Positions 1-8,894 of a stretch of 64,000 bases of DNA are shown one piece after another. Numbering within the stretch: the stretch's first letter is position 1; each line of letters opens with the position of its first letter. The notes under the pieces were generated by a model. It saw only the letters and a program-made list of their open reading frames with translations. It did no database searches and was not told the origin of the DNA. A program made the translations under genes and the position numbers. The DNA comes from Cedecea neteri (lineage in GTDB: Bacteria; Pseudomonadota; Gammaproteobacteria; Enterobacterales; Enterobacteriaceae): contig NZ_CP009451.1 of NCBI RefSeq assembly GCF_000757825.1, positions 4,092,001-4,156,000 on the forward strand, given 5' to 3'.

Positions 1-422
1 ATATCGACCCGATGGTGGCGGGTATTATCACCCTCGGCTTTATCTACGGCGCTTATTTTACCGAAACCTTCCGTGGCGCATTTCTGGCAGTGCCAAAAGG
101 CCACATTGAAGCTGCAACCGCGTTTGGCTTTACCGGCTCCCAAACCTTCCGCCGTATTCTGTTCCCGGCCATGATGCGCTACGCGCTGCCGGGGATCGGT
201 AACAACTGGCAGGTTATTCTCAAGGCAACCGCGCTGGTTTCCCTGCTCGGCCTCGAAGATGTGGTGAAGGCCACGCAGCTCGCCGGGAAAAGCACCTGGC
301 AGCCGTTCTACTTCGCCATTGTCGCCGGGATTATCTATCTGGTCTTTACTACGGTTTCAAACGGGGTGCTGCTCTGGCTTGAACGTCGCTATTCCGTTGG
401 CGTGAAGAGGGCGGAGCTATGA
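1..422 (+). CDS. hisQ: Histidine/lysine/arginine/ornithine ABC transporter permease HisQ (5' end outside window)
   Basis: HisQ is one of the two inner-membrane permease subunits of the HisJ/ArgT-HisQMP2 importer for histidine and basic amino acids. The frame is open from the first bases of the window, so the N-terminal part lies upstream; the stop is at 420-422. The visible part contains the EAA loop typical of binding-protein-dependent permeases (residues around GHIEAATAFGF) and hydrophobic segments, and it closely matches the C-terminal part of enterobacterial HisQ. It overlaps hisM by 4 bases (ATGA), indicating translational coupling. hisJ and/or argT would be expected just upstream, outside the window. 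Confidence 0.96.
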   Translation, partial: IDPMVAGIITLGFIYGAYFTETFRGAFLAVPKGHIEAATAFGFTGSQTFRRILFPAMMRYALPGIGNNWQVILKATALVSLLGLEDVVKATQLAGKSTWQPFYFAIVAGIIYLVFTTVSNGVLLWLERRYSVGVKRAEL

Positions 423-1132
423 TTGATATTATTCACGATTACTGGCAGTCCCTGCTGTGGACCGACGGTTACCGCTTTACGGGCGTGGCGATCACGCTAT
501 GGCTGCTTATTTTGTCGGTGGTGATGGGCGGGATTCTGGCGCTGTTCCTCGCCATCGGGCGCGTCTCCAGTAACAAATTTATCGCGTTCCCGATCTGGCT
601 CTTTACCTACATTTTTCGCGGTACGCCGCTCTACGTACAGCTGCTGGTTTTCTACTCGGGGATGTACACGCTGGAGATAGTCAAAGGCACTGAATTGCTG
701 AATGCCTTCTTCCGCAGCGGCCTCAACTGTACCGTGCTGGCGTTGACGCTGAACACCTGTGCTTATACCACGGAGATTTTTGCCGGAGCCATTCGCTCGG
801 TGCCTCATGGCGACATTGAAGCGGCGCGCGCCTACGGCTTTTCAAAAGTGAAAATGTATCGCTGTATCATTCTGCCTTCGGCGCTGCGCATCGCGCTGCC
901 GGCGTACAGCAACGAAGTGATCCTGATGCTGCACTCCACGGCGCTGGCGTTTACCGCCACGGTGCCGGATCTGCTCAAGATTGCCCGCGATATTAACTCC
1001 GCAACCTACCAGCCGTTTACCGCGTTTGGCATCGCGGCCGTGCTGTATTTGATTATCTCTTATGTGTTGATAAGCCTGTTCCGTAAAGCGGAAAAACGCT
1101 GGCTGCAGCACGTTAAACCCGCTTCGCACTGA
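419..1132 (+). CDS. hisM: Histidine/basic amino acid ABC transporter permease HisM
   Basis: HisM is the second integral membrane subunit of the HisQMP complex; it pairs with HisQ to form the translocation pore and docks on HisP. The 237-residue product has about five hydrophobic helices and an EAA loop (GDIEAARAYGF) in the second half, and its length is that of the enterobacterial family (about 238). The start overlaps the hisQ stop by 4 bases, and hisP follows 10 bases downstream, so the genes are one operon. Nothing is unusual in it. Confidence 0.97.
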   Translation: MIDIIHDYWQSLLWTDGYRFTGVAITLWLLILSVVMGGILALFLAIGRVSSNKFIAFPIWLFTYIFRGTPLYVQLLVFYSGMYTLEIVKGTELLNAFFRSGLNCTVLALTLNTCAYTTEIFAGAIRSVPHGDIEAARAYGFSKVKMYRCIILPSALRIALPAYSNEVILMLHSTALAFTATVPDLLKIARDINSATYQPFTAFGIAAVLYLIISYVLISLFRKAEKRWLQHVKPASH

Positions 1133-1142
1133 GTGACTTCTG

Positions 1143-1916
1143 ATGGCTGAAAATAAATTAAACGTAACGGATCTGCACAAACGCTACGGCGAACATGAAG
1201 TGCTCAAAGGGGTGTCACTGAAGGCTAACGCCGGAGATGTCATCAGCATCATCGGTTCGTCTGGCTCGGGCAAAAGTACCTTTTTGCGCTGCATTAACTT
1301 TCTCGAAAAACCGAGCGAAGGCACGATTGTCGTCAGCAACCAGAACATCAATCTGGTGCGGGATAAAGACGGCCAGCTCAAAGTGGCCGATAAAAACCAG
1401 CTGCGCCTGCTGCGCACCCGGCTGACGATGGTGTTCCAGCACTTTAACCTGTGGAGCCACATGACGGTGCTGGAAAACGTGATGGAAGCGCCTATTCAGG
1501 TGCTGGGGCTGAGTAAGCAGGAATCGAAAGAGCGGGCGATTAAGTACCTGGCAAAAGTCGGCATCGACGAACGCCAGTACGTTAAATACCCGGTGCATCT
1601 GTCCGGGGGCCAGCAGCAGCGTGTTTCTATCGCCCGTGCGCTGGCGATGGAGCCGGAAGTGCTGCTGTTTGATGAGCCAACTTCGGCGCTAGATCCTGAG
1701 TTGGTCGGGGAAGTGCTGCGCATTATGCAAAAGCTGGCAGAAGAGGGGAAAACGATGGTCGTCGTGACGCACGAGATGGACTTTGCCCGTCACGTGTCCA
1801 GCCACGTTATCTTCCTGCATCAGGGCCGTATTGAAGAAGAAGGCCCGCCGGCCGAGCTGTTCGGCAGTCCGAAAAGCGCTCGCCTGCAGCAGTTCCTTTC
1901 CGGATCGCTGAAGTAA
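1143..1916 (+). CDS. hisP: Histidine/basic amino acid ABC transporter ATPase HisP
   Basis: This is the cytoplasmic ATP-hydrolysing subunit that powers HisQM import. The 257-residue product shows Walker [10 protein letters not shown] (residues 38-46), the ABC signature LSGGQ (153-157) and Walker B LLFDEPT (174-180), with a switch histidine in VVTHEMDF. It is the last gene of the his transport operon; a long palindromic repeat block follows its stop within a few bases and probably shapes the 3' end of the transcript. Confidence 0.97.
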   Translation: MAENKLNVTDLHKRYGEHEVLKGVSLKANAGDVISIIGSSGSGKSTFLRCINFLEKPSEGTIVVSNQNINLVRDKDGQLKVADKNQLRLLRTRLTMVFQHFNLWSHMTVLENVMEAPIQVLGLSKQESKERAIKYLAKVGIDERQYVKYPVHLSGGQQQRVSIARALAMEPEVLLFDEPTSALDPELVGEVLRIMQKLAEEGKTMVVVTHEMDFARHVSSHVIFLHQGRIEEEGPPAELFGSPKSARLQQFLSGSLK

Positions 1917-1917
1917 T

Positions 1918-2141
1918 CCCTCACCCTAACCCTCTCCCAGAGGGAGAGGGGATTTAATGGTTTCCCCCTTCCCAGAGGGAGAGGGGATTTAATGGTTTCC
2001 CCCTTCCCAGAGGGAGAGGGGATTTAATGGTTACCCCCTTCCCAAAGGGAGAGGGGATTTAATGGTTACCCCCTTCCCGGAGGGAGAGGGCATTTATAAT
2101 TTCCCCCCTCTCCCTCCGGGAGAGGGTCGGGGTGAGGGTGA
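1918..2141. repeat. Tandem 35-bp palindromic repeat (REP/BIME-like array)
   Basis: Five near-identical units start at 1936, 1971, 2006, 2041 and 2076, with an exact period of 35 bases. Each carries an imperfect palindrome around CCCAGAGGGAGAGGGG followed by the A+T spacer ATTTAATGGTT. The block is bounded by inverted ends, CCCTCACCCTAACCCTCTCC at about 1918 and GAGAGGGTCGGGGTGAGGG at about 2120-2138. Units differ at only one or two positions, which suggests recent expansion. It lies between the convergent ends of hisP and dalR and resembles intergenic REP/BIME elements. It could act as transcript-end structure for both genes. Confidence 0.85.
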
Positions 2142-2149
2142 AGAATGCA

Positions 2150-3100
2150 TCACTCCTCGCCCAACAACCTCACCGCCGTACTCTCATCCGTCACCAGGCC
2201 TGACATCCAATGGCCGGTCAATGCCGCCTTGATGGCAGCAAACTTACGCTCTCCGCCGGAAAAAGCGATGATCTTACGCGGGTTGTCGCTTTGCAGCGGC
2301 ACGCTGGTCAGCAGGGCATCCAGCTCGCTGTAGACGCGCTGGCCGTCGTGGTTAAAGAAATGCCCCAGCATTTCACCGGCAACGCCCTGGCCGTGCAGCA
2401 TGTTGACCTGCTCATCGGTAATAAATCCTTCGGCATTCAGCGGGCAGCCGATGTCCACCTCGCCAACGCCGAGAAACGCGACGTTGGCCGCCAGCGCCCG
2501 GTCGGTCACGCGCTGGTACACTTTGTGGCGACACCACATGTCGCGGTCTTCTTCGCTATCGGCATACAGCGGGGCGGGGATGAAAAAGTATTTACCCTGC
2601 ATTTTCTCCGCCATTTTGAGCGGCATGTCATAGCGCGTCCCCGAGTCATCACGCGCAATCGCCCCAATCATCGACACGCAGTGGTGCTGCGGGCGTTCGA
2701 CCCACGGCAGGACGTCGATGATTGAGCGCAGCGTTTTGCCGGAGCCAATGCCGAAGACCTGCGGCTGCTCGTCGGCGATAAACTGCGACATCACTTCGGC
2801 ACCTTCCACCGCCAGCATCTGCTGGATGGCCTCATCGTCCAGCCCTTCCGAGGGCACCACGCGGCAGATTTCCAGACCGAAACGTTCCCGGACCCGCTGC
2901 GCCAGCTTCAGGCAGCGGGCAACCGGATGGGCGATTTTCACCGTCACCATACCCTGCTCGCGTGCGGAAGAAACCAGCCGCTGGGCGACCTGGCGAGAAA
3001 TCCCCAGCTCACGGGCGATATCCTGCTGCGTCATGCCCGCCACGTAATACATCCAGGCGACGCGCGCGGCTTGTTCTTGTTTTTTCTCTTCTCTGCTCAT
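2150..3100 (-). CDS. dalR: SorC/DeoR-type sugar-responsive regulator, probable D-arabinitol repressor DalR
   Basis: The 316-residue product has an N-terminal helix-turn-helix (about residues 23-50, MTQQDIARELGISRQVAQRL) and a long C-terminal sugar-phosphate-binding domain of the SorC family, with the motif FGIGSGKTL in the effector pocket region. It is transcribed divergently from dalD-dalK-dalT, the arrangement of the D-arabinitol regulator in Klebsiella. The start at 3100 is the first methionine after an upstream stop and is preceded by AAGGTGCCGCC. Family assignment is firm; the effector (D-arabinitol or xylulose) is inferred from the neighbours. Confidence 0.82.
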   Translation of the reverse strand: MSREEKKQEQAARVAWMYYVAGMTQQDIARELGISRQVAQRLVSSAREQGMVTVKIAHPVARCLKLAQRVRERFGLEICRVVPSEGLDDEAIQQMLAVEGAEVMSQFIADEQPQVFGIGSGKTLRSIIDVLPWVERPQHHCVSMIGAIARDDSGTRYDMPLKMAEKMQGKYFFIPAPLYADSEEDRDMWCRHKVYQRVTDRALAANVAFLGVGEVDIGCPLNAEGFITDEQVNMLHGQGVAGEMLGHFFNHDGQRVYSELDALLTSVPLQSDNPRKIIAFSGGERKFAAIKAALTGHWMSGLVTDESTAVRLLGEE

Positions 3101-3162
3101 GGCGGCACCTTATGGCTCTATTGCAGCGCATTCTACCCCGCGCGTGCTTCGTTGGTAATTGG

Positions 3163-3277
3163 GCAAAAGTCATTTTTATGGGCAAATGTTATCGATGTGA
3201 GTTTGATCTCAGAAAGTCGGGGCTGGCCGCAACTAGACTATAACAAACGGGCAAATGCCCTTAAAAATGACAAATGC
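3163..3277. promoter_or_regulatory. Divergent dalR/dalD control region with a pair of inverted 22-bp elements
   Basis: The intergenic region holds two copies of a 22-base element in opposite orientation, at 3163-3184 and 3256-3277, agreeing at 18 of 22 positions with the core GTCATTTTTA (3169-3178) identical. The string GGGCAAATG also occurs directly repeated at 3180-3188 and 3249-3257. Paired, oppositely oriented copies flanking the promoter area are what is expected of operators for a tetrameric SorC-family regulator that can loop DNA. Binding by DalR is inferred. Confidence 0.6.
3196..3211. promoter_or_regulatory. Candidate CRP-cAMP site upstream of dalD
   Basis: TGTGAGTTTGATCTCA matches the CRP consensus TGTGA-N6-TCACA at 9 of 10 conserved positions. 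It lies between the two inverted 22-bp elements. With a -10 hexamer at TAGACT (3234-3239), its centre would be near -42, a class II position. Carbon-catabolite control of a pentitol operon is expected. Confidence 0.6.
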
Positions 3278-3294
3278 TTAATTTGAGGTGAATC

Positions 3295-4689
3295 ATGACG
3301 ACGAAATCGGTATGGATGCATATTGGCGCAGGTTCTTTCCACCGTGCCCATCAGGCGTGGTATCTCAATCAGCTGATCAAGCAGGGCGATGACGGCTGGA
3401 GTATTTCGCTGGGCAACATCCGGAATGATGCCGGCGACCTACTGAGCCAGCTGGCGGCGCAGCACGGCGAATATGTGCTGGAAACTGTTACCCCGGAAGG
3501 CGAGCGTGCCTACGAAAAGATCTCTTCTATCCGCAAAGTACTGCCGTGGGATAAAGAGATTACTGCCCTGGTTGAAGAGGGCGCCAAAGCGTCGACCCGC
3601 GTGATTGCCTTCACCGTGACCGAAGCCGGGTACTACCTCACCCCGCAGCATGAGCTGGACGTTAATCAGGCGGATGTCAAAGCCGATCTCGCCGGAGGCA
3701 TTACTACGCTGTACGGCGCGCTGAGCCGCATTTTGCATCATCGTATGAGCCACGGCGGCGAGCCGGTAACGCTGCTTAACTGCGATAACCTGCGCCACAA
3801 CGGCGAACGCTTCCGCCACGGTTTCCTGTCGTTCCTGAAGATGAAGGGCGATCGCGCACTGTTCGACTGGGTGACCACCCATACCGTTTCGCCTAACACC
3901 ATGGTTGACCGCATTACGCCGCGTCCTACGGCGGATATTGCCCCGCGGGTGAAAGCGGCTACCGGGTTCGACGACAAAGTGCCGGTGATGGGAGAGTCCT
4001 TTATCCAGTGGGTTATTGAGGATGATTTTATTAACGGCCGTCCGGCGTTAGAGAACGTTGGTGTCGAAATGGTGAAATCCGTGCTGCCGTATGAAGAGGC
4101 AAAAATCCGCATTCTGAACGCCAGCCACAGCTGCATTGCCTGGGCCGGCACGCTTACCGGCCTTAGCTACATCGATGAAAGCACCGTGCAGCAGCCGATT
4201 AAACAGATGGCGTGGGACTACGTCACGGAGGATGTCATTCCTTCGCTGTCGCCCAGCCCGCTGGATCTGGCCGGGTATCGTGACGTTGTGCTGGCCCGCT
4301 TTAGCAATCCGTATATCAAAGATACCAACCAGCGCGTGGCGGCCGACGGCCTGTCCAAGATCCCCGGTTTTATCACGCCAACGTTGATTGAGTGCTACCA
4401 GCGAGGTGAGGAACCTGCGGCAACGGCGGTTCTGCCCGCGCTGTTCTTCCTGTTCCTGCAGCGTTGGGCCCAGGGCCAGCTGCCTTACCAGTACCAGGAC
4501 GGCGTCATGCAGGACGACGCTATTCGCGCCTTATTCACTTCTCCTGAGCCGCTCAAGGCCTTTGTCAGCGATGAAACCTTGTTTGCCGAACTCGCCCATT
4601 CCTCAGCTTTCCATGAGCTGATGGCGCGAACGGTCGCCCGGCTGGAAGCGTGGATCGCCTCTGTGCAGCAGCCGCTGGCGACAGCTTAA
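3295..4689 (+). CDS. dalD: D-arabinitol 4-dehydrogenase
   Basis: It oxidises D-arabinitol to D-xylulose with NAD in the cytoplasm. The 464-residue product belongs to the long-chain mannitol dehydrogenase family: N-terminal dinucleotide-binding start GAGSFHRAH (11-19), the family segments CDNLRHNG (163-170) and [10 protein letters not shown] (200-209), and the catalytic lysine and metal-free active-site residues in [10 protein letters not shown] (K270, N275, H278). GAGGTG lies seven bases before the ATG. It is the first gene of dalD-dalK-dalT; its product is the substrate of the xylulokinase encoded next. Mannitol or another polyol as substrate cannot be excluded by sequence alone, but the context favours D-arabinitol. 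Confidence 0.88.
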   Translation: MTTKSVWMHIGAGSFHRAHQAWYLNQLIKQGDDGWSISLGNIRNDAGDLLSQLAAQHGEYVLETVTPEGERAYEKISSIRKVLPWDKEITALVEEGAKASTRVIAFTVTEAGYYLTPQHELDVNQADVKADLAGGITTLYGALSRILHHRMSHGGEPVTLLNCDNLRHNGERFRHGFLSFLKMKGDRALFDWVTTHTVSPNTMVDRITPRPTADIAPRVKAATGFDDKVPVMGESFIQWVIEDDFINGRPALENVGVEMVKSVLPYEEAKIRILNASHSCIAWAGTLTGLSYIDESTVQQPIKQMAWDYVTEDVIPSLSPSPLDLAGYRDVVLARFSNPYIKDTNQRVAADGLSKIPGFITPTLIECYQRGEEPAATAVLPALFFLFLQRWAQGQLPYQYQDGVMQDDAIRALFTSPEPLKAFVSDETLFAELAHSSAFHELMARTVARLEAWIASVQQPLATA

Positions 4690-4698
4690 GGAGGCGCT

Positions 4699-6165
4699 AT
4701 GTATCTCGGAATCGATATCGGCACGTCTGAACTAAAGGCTTTGCTCATCGACGGGCAGGGCGAAATCCTGGGCTCTGCTCACGCGGCGCTAACCGTTCAG
4801 CGCCCGCATCCGCACTGGGCTGAACAGGATCCTGAAGCCTGGTGGCAGGCGACGCAGCAGGTGGTTTCTACTCTGCGCCAGCAAATACCAGATGCCTGGG
4901 CGCAGATCCGCGCTATTGGCCTGTCCGGGCAGATGCACGGCGCGGTGCTGCTGGACGGCCAGGGAGAAGTGCTGCGCCCCTGCATTCTGTGGAACGACAC
5001 GCGTAGCGCAGAAGAATGCGCTCGACTCACCGAAGAACATCCGCAATTTCTGACCATCAGCGGCAACCTGGTGATGCCCGGCTTTACCGCCCCGAAGCTT
5101 CGCTGGGTGGCGGAGCATGAACCGGAAATCTTTTCCCGCGTGGATAAGGTGCTGCTGCCGAAAGATTACCTGCGCTGGCGGCTGAGCGGTGAGTTTGTCT
5201 CTGACCCGTCAGACGCCGCCGGAACGCTGTGGCTGGACGTGGCAAAGCGCGACTGGTCAGACAAACTGCTGGCGGCTACCGGGCTAACCCGCAGCCAGAT
5301 GCCGAGGCTGGTGGAGGGCAGCGAAGTTAGCGCTGTTTTACGTTCAGCTCTGGCGACCGAGTGGGGGCTTAGCTCCGGCGTTAAAATCGCCGGCGGCGGG
5401 GGCGATAACGCTACCTCGGCAGTAGGCGTTGGCGCGGTGAATAACGGCGACGCGTTTATTTCGCTCGGCACGTCCGGCGTTATCTTCGTGGTTAACGACG
5501 AGCTGCAAACCCGGCCTGAGTCCGGCGTGCATGCCTTTTGCCACGCTTTACCCCAGCGCTGGCACCAGATGAGCGTGATGCTCAGCGCCGCCAGCTGTCT
5601 GCGCTGGGTGTGCAATTTGCTGTCGGTCACTGAAAGCCAGCTCATGGAGGAGATGGCCGGGCTGAGCGACGAGCAGAAAAAGCATGCGCCTGTTTTCCTG
5701 CCCTATCTGTCAGGGGAGCGCACGCCGCACAACGATGCTCACGCCATGGGGAGTTTCTTTGCGCTAAACCATGAAACCAGCCGTGCCTTGCTGGGGTATT
5801 CGGTGATTGAGGGCGTGACCTTTGGCCTGGCGGACGGCATGGCGGTGCTGGAGACGTCCCGCAGCCAGATTACCCAATGCAGCCTGACCGGCGGAGGGGC
5901 GCGCAGCGCTATCTGGGCGCAGCTGATTGCCGACGTGCTGGATGTGCCGATTGTGACGCATCCGGCCAGCTCTTCCGGCGCGCTCGGCGCAGCTCGTCTT
6001 GGCTGGCTGGCCGATGGTGGGGTGGAAGAGGTGGTTTGCCGCAAGCCTCCCGTTCAGTTGCGCTTCACGCCGCGCAAAGCCTTGCAGACTGTGCTGCAGC
6101 AGCGTTTGTCCGTGTTCCACCTGCTTTACCAACAACAAAAAGCCGCTCGTAAGCTGCTGCCCTGA
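4699..6165 (+). CDS. dalK: D-xylulokinase of the arabinitol operon
   Basis: This FGGY-family kinase phosphorylates D-xylulose to D-xylulose 5-phosphate. The 488-residue protein starts with the ATPase phosphate-binding motif GIDIGTSELK, has the substrate-binding pair M79-H80 (LSGQMHGAVLL) and the catalytic aspartate D236 in GGGGDNATSA, and ends with the conserved GGGARSAIWAQ segment. The length equals that of XylB/DalK. A strong ribosome-binding site AAGGAGG lies between the dalD stop and its ATG. Together with dalD it converts D-arabinitol to an intermediate of the pentose phosphate pathway. Confidence 0.9.
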   Translation: MYLGIDIGTSELKALLIDGQGEILGSAHAALTVQRPHPHWAEQDPEAWWQATQQVVSTLRQQIPDAWAQIRAIGLSGQMHGAVLLDGQGEVLRPCILWNDTRSAEECARLTEEHPQFLTISGNLVMPGFTAPKLRWVAEHEPEIFSRVDKVLLPKDYLRWRLSGEFVSDPSDAAGTLWLDVAKRDWSDKLLAATGLTRSQMPRLVEGSEVSAVLRSALATEWGLSSGVKIAGGGGDNATSAVGVGAVNNGDAFISLGTSGVIFVVNDELQTRPESGVHAFCHALPQRWHQMSVMLSAASCLRWVCNLLSVTESQLMEEMAGLSDEQKKHAPVFLPYLSGERTPHNDAHAMGSFFALNHETSRALLGYSVIEGVTFGLADGMAVLETSRSQITQCSLTGGGARSAIWAQLIADVLDVPIVTHPASSSGALGAARLGWLADGGVEEVVCRKPPVQLRFTPRKALQTVLQQRLSVFHLLYQQQKAARKLLP

Positions 6166-6227
6166 CCGCCCTCCCGGCGGCCTTTCCGCTGCCGGGAACC
6201 CTGTATCCGAGAACGAGGAAGAGTGTT

Positions 6228-7505
6228 ATGCAATCTAAACACTACTGGTTTGGTTTACCTAAACATCTGCTGTGGGGATTTATCGCCATCGCTATTTTTA
6301 TGAGCGGCGATGGTTTCGAGATGGCGTTTTTGTCTAAGCACATTACCGACATGGGCTTTACGCCCGCGCAATCGGCGATGGTGTTTACCCTGTATGGTCT
6401 TGCGGCAGGCCTGGCGGCCTGGGCTTCCGGTGTAGTGGCTGAGCTTATCACCCCGCAAAAAGCGATGCTGATTGGTTTTGTGACCTGGGTAGTGATGCAC
6501 GCATTGTTTATGACGCTCGGCCTGGGGATGCGTAACTACCCGCTGATGCTGCTGTTCTACGGCATTCGCGGCCTGGCCTATCCGCTGTTTATCTACTCCT
6601 TCATGTTGATGCTGGTGCAGGTGGTACCGCGTGAGAGGCTGGCGGCGGCGACCGGCTGGTTCTGGGCTATGTACTCTATCGGTATTGGCGTGGTGGGGAG
6701 CTATCTGCCAAGCCTGACTATCCCGGCATTTGGCGAAACGGGCACGCTGTGGATGGCCATTGCCTGGGTAACGGGCGGCGGGCTTATCGCCTTCTTCAGC
6801 CTGCGTAATGTGCCGGTTGACCGCTCGCGGATTCATCTGCCGCTGCGCGAGAAAATGACGGAGATGTCGCGGGCGGTGACCATCCTGTTCAGCAACCGTG
6901 ACGTGTTTTATGCCTGCCTGATCCGCATTATCAACACGCTGTCTCTGTTTGGCTTCGCGATAGTGATGCCGCTGCTGTTTGTTGATCGTCTCGGCTTCAC
7001 GATTTCTGAGTGGCTACAGATTTGGGCGGTGTTCTTCTTTGTCACCATTTTCACCAATATCTTTTGGGGAATTATGGGGGAGTACATCGGTTGGATCCGC
7101 CAGGTGCGCTGGTTCGGCTGTTTAGGCATGGCGATTTCCAGCCTGACGTTTTATTACCTGCCGGTGTGGGTGGGGCATAACTTCTGGGTCGCGCTGATCC
7201 CGGCTGTGATGCTTGGCACCTTTGTCGCGGCGTTTGTGCCGATGACGGCGGTATTTCCAACGCTGGAGCCACACCATCGCGGAGCGGCCATCTCCATCTA
7301 TAACCTGTCCGCGGGGATGAGCAACTTTGTGGCACCGGCTATTGCCTCGCTGATCCTGCCGTTCTTCGACATTGTGGGCGTGGTCTGGGCGTATACCGGG
7401 CTGTATCTGTTTGCGGGCGTACTGACGTTTATTATCAAAGTCCCGCAGCCGAAGCGAGAAAAAAACAAAACCAGCTCAGGGGAAATGAGTCCTGTAGAGC
7501 CGTAA
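6228..7505 (+). CDS. dalT: Pentitol (D-arabinitol) MFS transporter
   Basis: The 425-residue product is a major facilitator with about 12 hydrophobic segments, closest in appearance to the RbtT/DalT proton symporters for ribitol and D-arabinitol. Characteristic features include the acidic stretch SGDGFEMAFLSKHI in the first helix region and the loop VPRERLAAATGWFW. It is the last gene of the dal operon, 62 bases after dalK, and ends just before a strong terminator. Uptake is unphosphorylated, which fits the dehydrogenase-then-kinase route encoded upstream. Confidence 0.87.
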   Translation: MQSKHYWFGLPKHLLWGFIAIAIFMSGDGFEMAFLSKHITDMGFTPAQSAMVFTLYGLAAGLAAWASGVVAELITPQKAMLIGFVTWVVMHALFMTLGLGMRNYPLMLLFYGIRGLAYPLFIYSFMLMLVQVVPRERLAAATGWFWAMYSIGIGVVGSYLPSLTIPAFGETGTLWMAIAWVTGGGLIAFFSLRNVPVDRSRIHLPLREKMTEMSRAVTILFSNRDVFYACLIRIINTLSLFGFAIVMPLLFVDRLGFTISEWLQIWAVFFFVTIFTNIFWGIMGEYIGWIRQVRWFGCLGMAISSLTFYYLPVWVGHNFWVALIPAVMLGTFVAAFVPMTAVFPTLEPHHRGAAISIYNLSAGMSNFVAPAIASLILPFFDIVGVVWAYTGLYLFAGVLTFIIKVPQPKREKNKTSSGEMSPVEP

Positions 7506-7510
7506 AATGA

Positions 7511-7536
7511 AAAGCCGGGGATAAGCCCGGCTTTTT
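7511..7536. terminator. Bidirectional rho-independent terminator between dalT and yfcH
   Basis: A perfect 9-bp stem, AAAGCCGGG (7511-7519) and CCCGGCTTT (7526-7534), with loop GATAAG is followed by further T residues. A-rich and T-rich flanks on both sides suit termination of both the dal operon and the convergent yfcH transcript. Confidence 0.88.
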
Positions 7537-7540
7537 GCTG

Positions 7541-8434
7541 TTAGCGAATCACATCACCCAGCGCTTCGTCTAAGTCGAACCAGCGGAAGCCAAAGCCTGA
7601 CTCTTCCAGACGTTTAGGTAGCGCCCGCTGCCCGCCGAGCACTAAAACAGAGGATTCCCCCATCAGCAGACGAATCGCCGTGGCCGGGGCGCGAAGAATG
7701 GCCGGGCGTTTGAGCGCGTGGCCCAGGGCGTGAGAAAACTGTTCGTTGCGCACCGGGTAAGGGGAAACCATATTAAACGGCCCGCGCAGGTCGTTATCCA
7801 GTAGCCAGAGAATGCCGTTCACCATATCGTCGATGTGGATCCATGCCAGATACTGGCGGCCATTGCCGATGGGGCCGCCCAGCCCGAGCCGGAACAGCGG
7901 CAGCATTTTGGCCAGAATGCCGCCTTTAGGGGCTAATACAACGCCGGTGCGTAACAGGCAAACTCGCGTCTTTTCACTTTGCGCGCCGCAGGCAATTTGC
8001 TCCCAGCGGGCGCAAAGCTTGTGGGTGAATTCGTTGTGGGGCGGTTCATCTTCGGTGACGACCACTTCGCCGAGGTCGCCATAGTAGCCGGTGGCGGAGC
8101 CGGAAATAAACGCTTTGGGGGGCTGCTGGCTGGCCTTAAACAGTTCGACCAGCCGCTCGGTAATTTGCCAGCGGCTCTGGCACAGAAGCTGTTTTTGTTC
8201 CTCGCTCCAGCGTTTATCGGCGATCGGTTCACCGGCCAGGTTTATGACTGCGTCAAAGGCGTCGAGATTTTGTAAGCCGTCGAGCCCTTTGAGCAGCGCC
8301 ACGCGCTTGTCCAGCCGCTTGCTGGCCTTTTCCGGCGAGCGGGTAACGACCGACACCTGATGGTTAAGCTCAAGCAGGCGAGATATCAGGTGGCGGCCAA
8401 TTAATCCGCTGCCGCCGGTAATCAGGATCTCCAT
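7541..8434 (-). CDS. yfcH: YfcH, SDR39U1-type NAD(P)-dependent epimerase family protein
   Basis: The 297-residue protein has an N-terminal Rossmann motif TGGSGLIG (residues 6-13), the SATGYYG segment carrying the Tyr of the active site, and a C-terminal DUF1731 region ([13 protein letters not shown]). The length equals E. coli YfcH. Its biological substrate is not established; the fold predicts a nucleotide-sugar or small-molecule epimerase/dehydratase. It lies 23 bases downstream of folX on the same strand, as in E. coli, so co-transcription is likely. Confidence 0.9.
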   Translation of the reverse strand: MEILITGGSGLIGRHLISRLLELNHQVSVVTRSPEKASKRLDKRVALLKGLDGLQNLDAFDAVINLAGEPIADKRWSEEQKQLLCQSRWQITERLVELFKASQQPPKAFISGSATGYYGDLGEVVVTEDEPPHNEFTHKLCARWEQIACGAQSEKTRVCLLRTGVVLAPKGGILAKMLPLFRLGLGGPIGNGRQYLAWIHIDDMVNGILWLLDNDLRGPFNMVSPYPVRNEQFSHALGHALKRPAILRAPATAIRLLMGESSVLVLGGQRALPKRLEESGFGFRWFDLDEALGDVIR

Positions 8435-8457
8435 ACGTACCTCCCACCAGAAAGCGC

Positions 8458-8826
8458 TTATCGCCGCCAGCTCAGGGTCATGGATACCGAGTCGGCGTAG
8501 CGGAGCGCGTGAAGTTTATCGATCTCCACTTCAGCATATGTCACCCAGGGATGAGCACATGCGATATTCAGCACATCCTGAGTTAATTTTTCCAGCAGCG
8601 AGAAGCGGTTATTCTCGACCAGCTGAATTATCTCTTTGGTCACGGTGCGGTAGTTCAGCGCATCGTTGATGTTCTCGCTGGCCCTTGCTTTGCCGGCAGG
8701 ATAGTGGAGCGCGACGTTAATCACGATGTCCTGTCGGTTGGCAATCTCTTCTTCTTTGATGCCAATAAAGGTACGCAGGCGCAGATTTTTAATGCGAATA
8801 ATGGCGTCTGGTTGCATGGATGACAT
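8458..8826 (-). CDS. folX: Dihydroneopterin triphosphate 2'-epimerase FolX
   Basis: FolX epimerises 7,8-dihydroneopterin triphosphate to the dihydromonapterin form, feeding tetrahydromonapterin synthesis. The 122-residue product is nearly collinear with E. coli FolX (120 residues), including [10 protein letters not shown] near the N-terminus, NYRTVTK in the middle and [10 protein letters not shown] at the end. The ATG at 8826 is chosen because AGGAA precedes it by seven bases; a second in-frame ATG lies three codons later. Upstream of yfcH in the same direction. Confidence 0.94.
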   Translation of the reverse strand: MSSMQPDAIIRIKNLRLRTFIGIKEEEIANRQDIVINVALHYPAGKARASENINDALNYRTVTKEIIQLVENNRFSLLEKLTQDVLNIACAHPWVTYAEVEIDKLHALRYADSVSMTLSWRR

Positions 8827-8894
8827 TGCAGGTTCCTTATAAGTCTTTTCCCGCCACAGGATACACCAGCGCGGGAAAAAACCTGAACCGGGGA

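Noticed and set aside
1936..2110. Regular 35-bp repeats considered as a CRISPR array
   Set aside because: The whole 35-base period is repeated with no variable spacers, and no cas genes are present; it is a tandem palindromic repeat.
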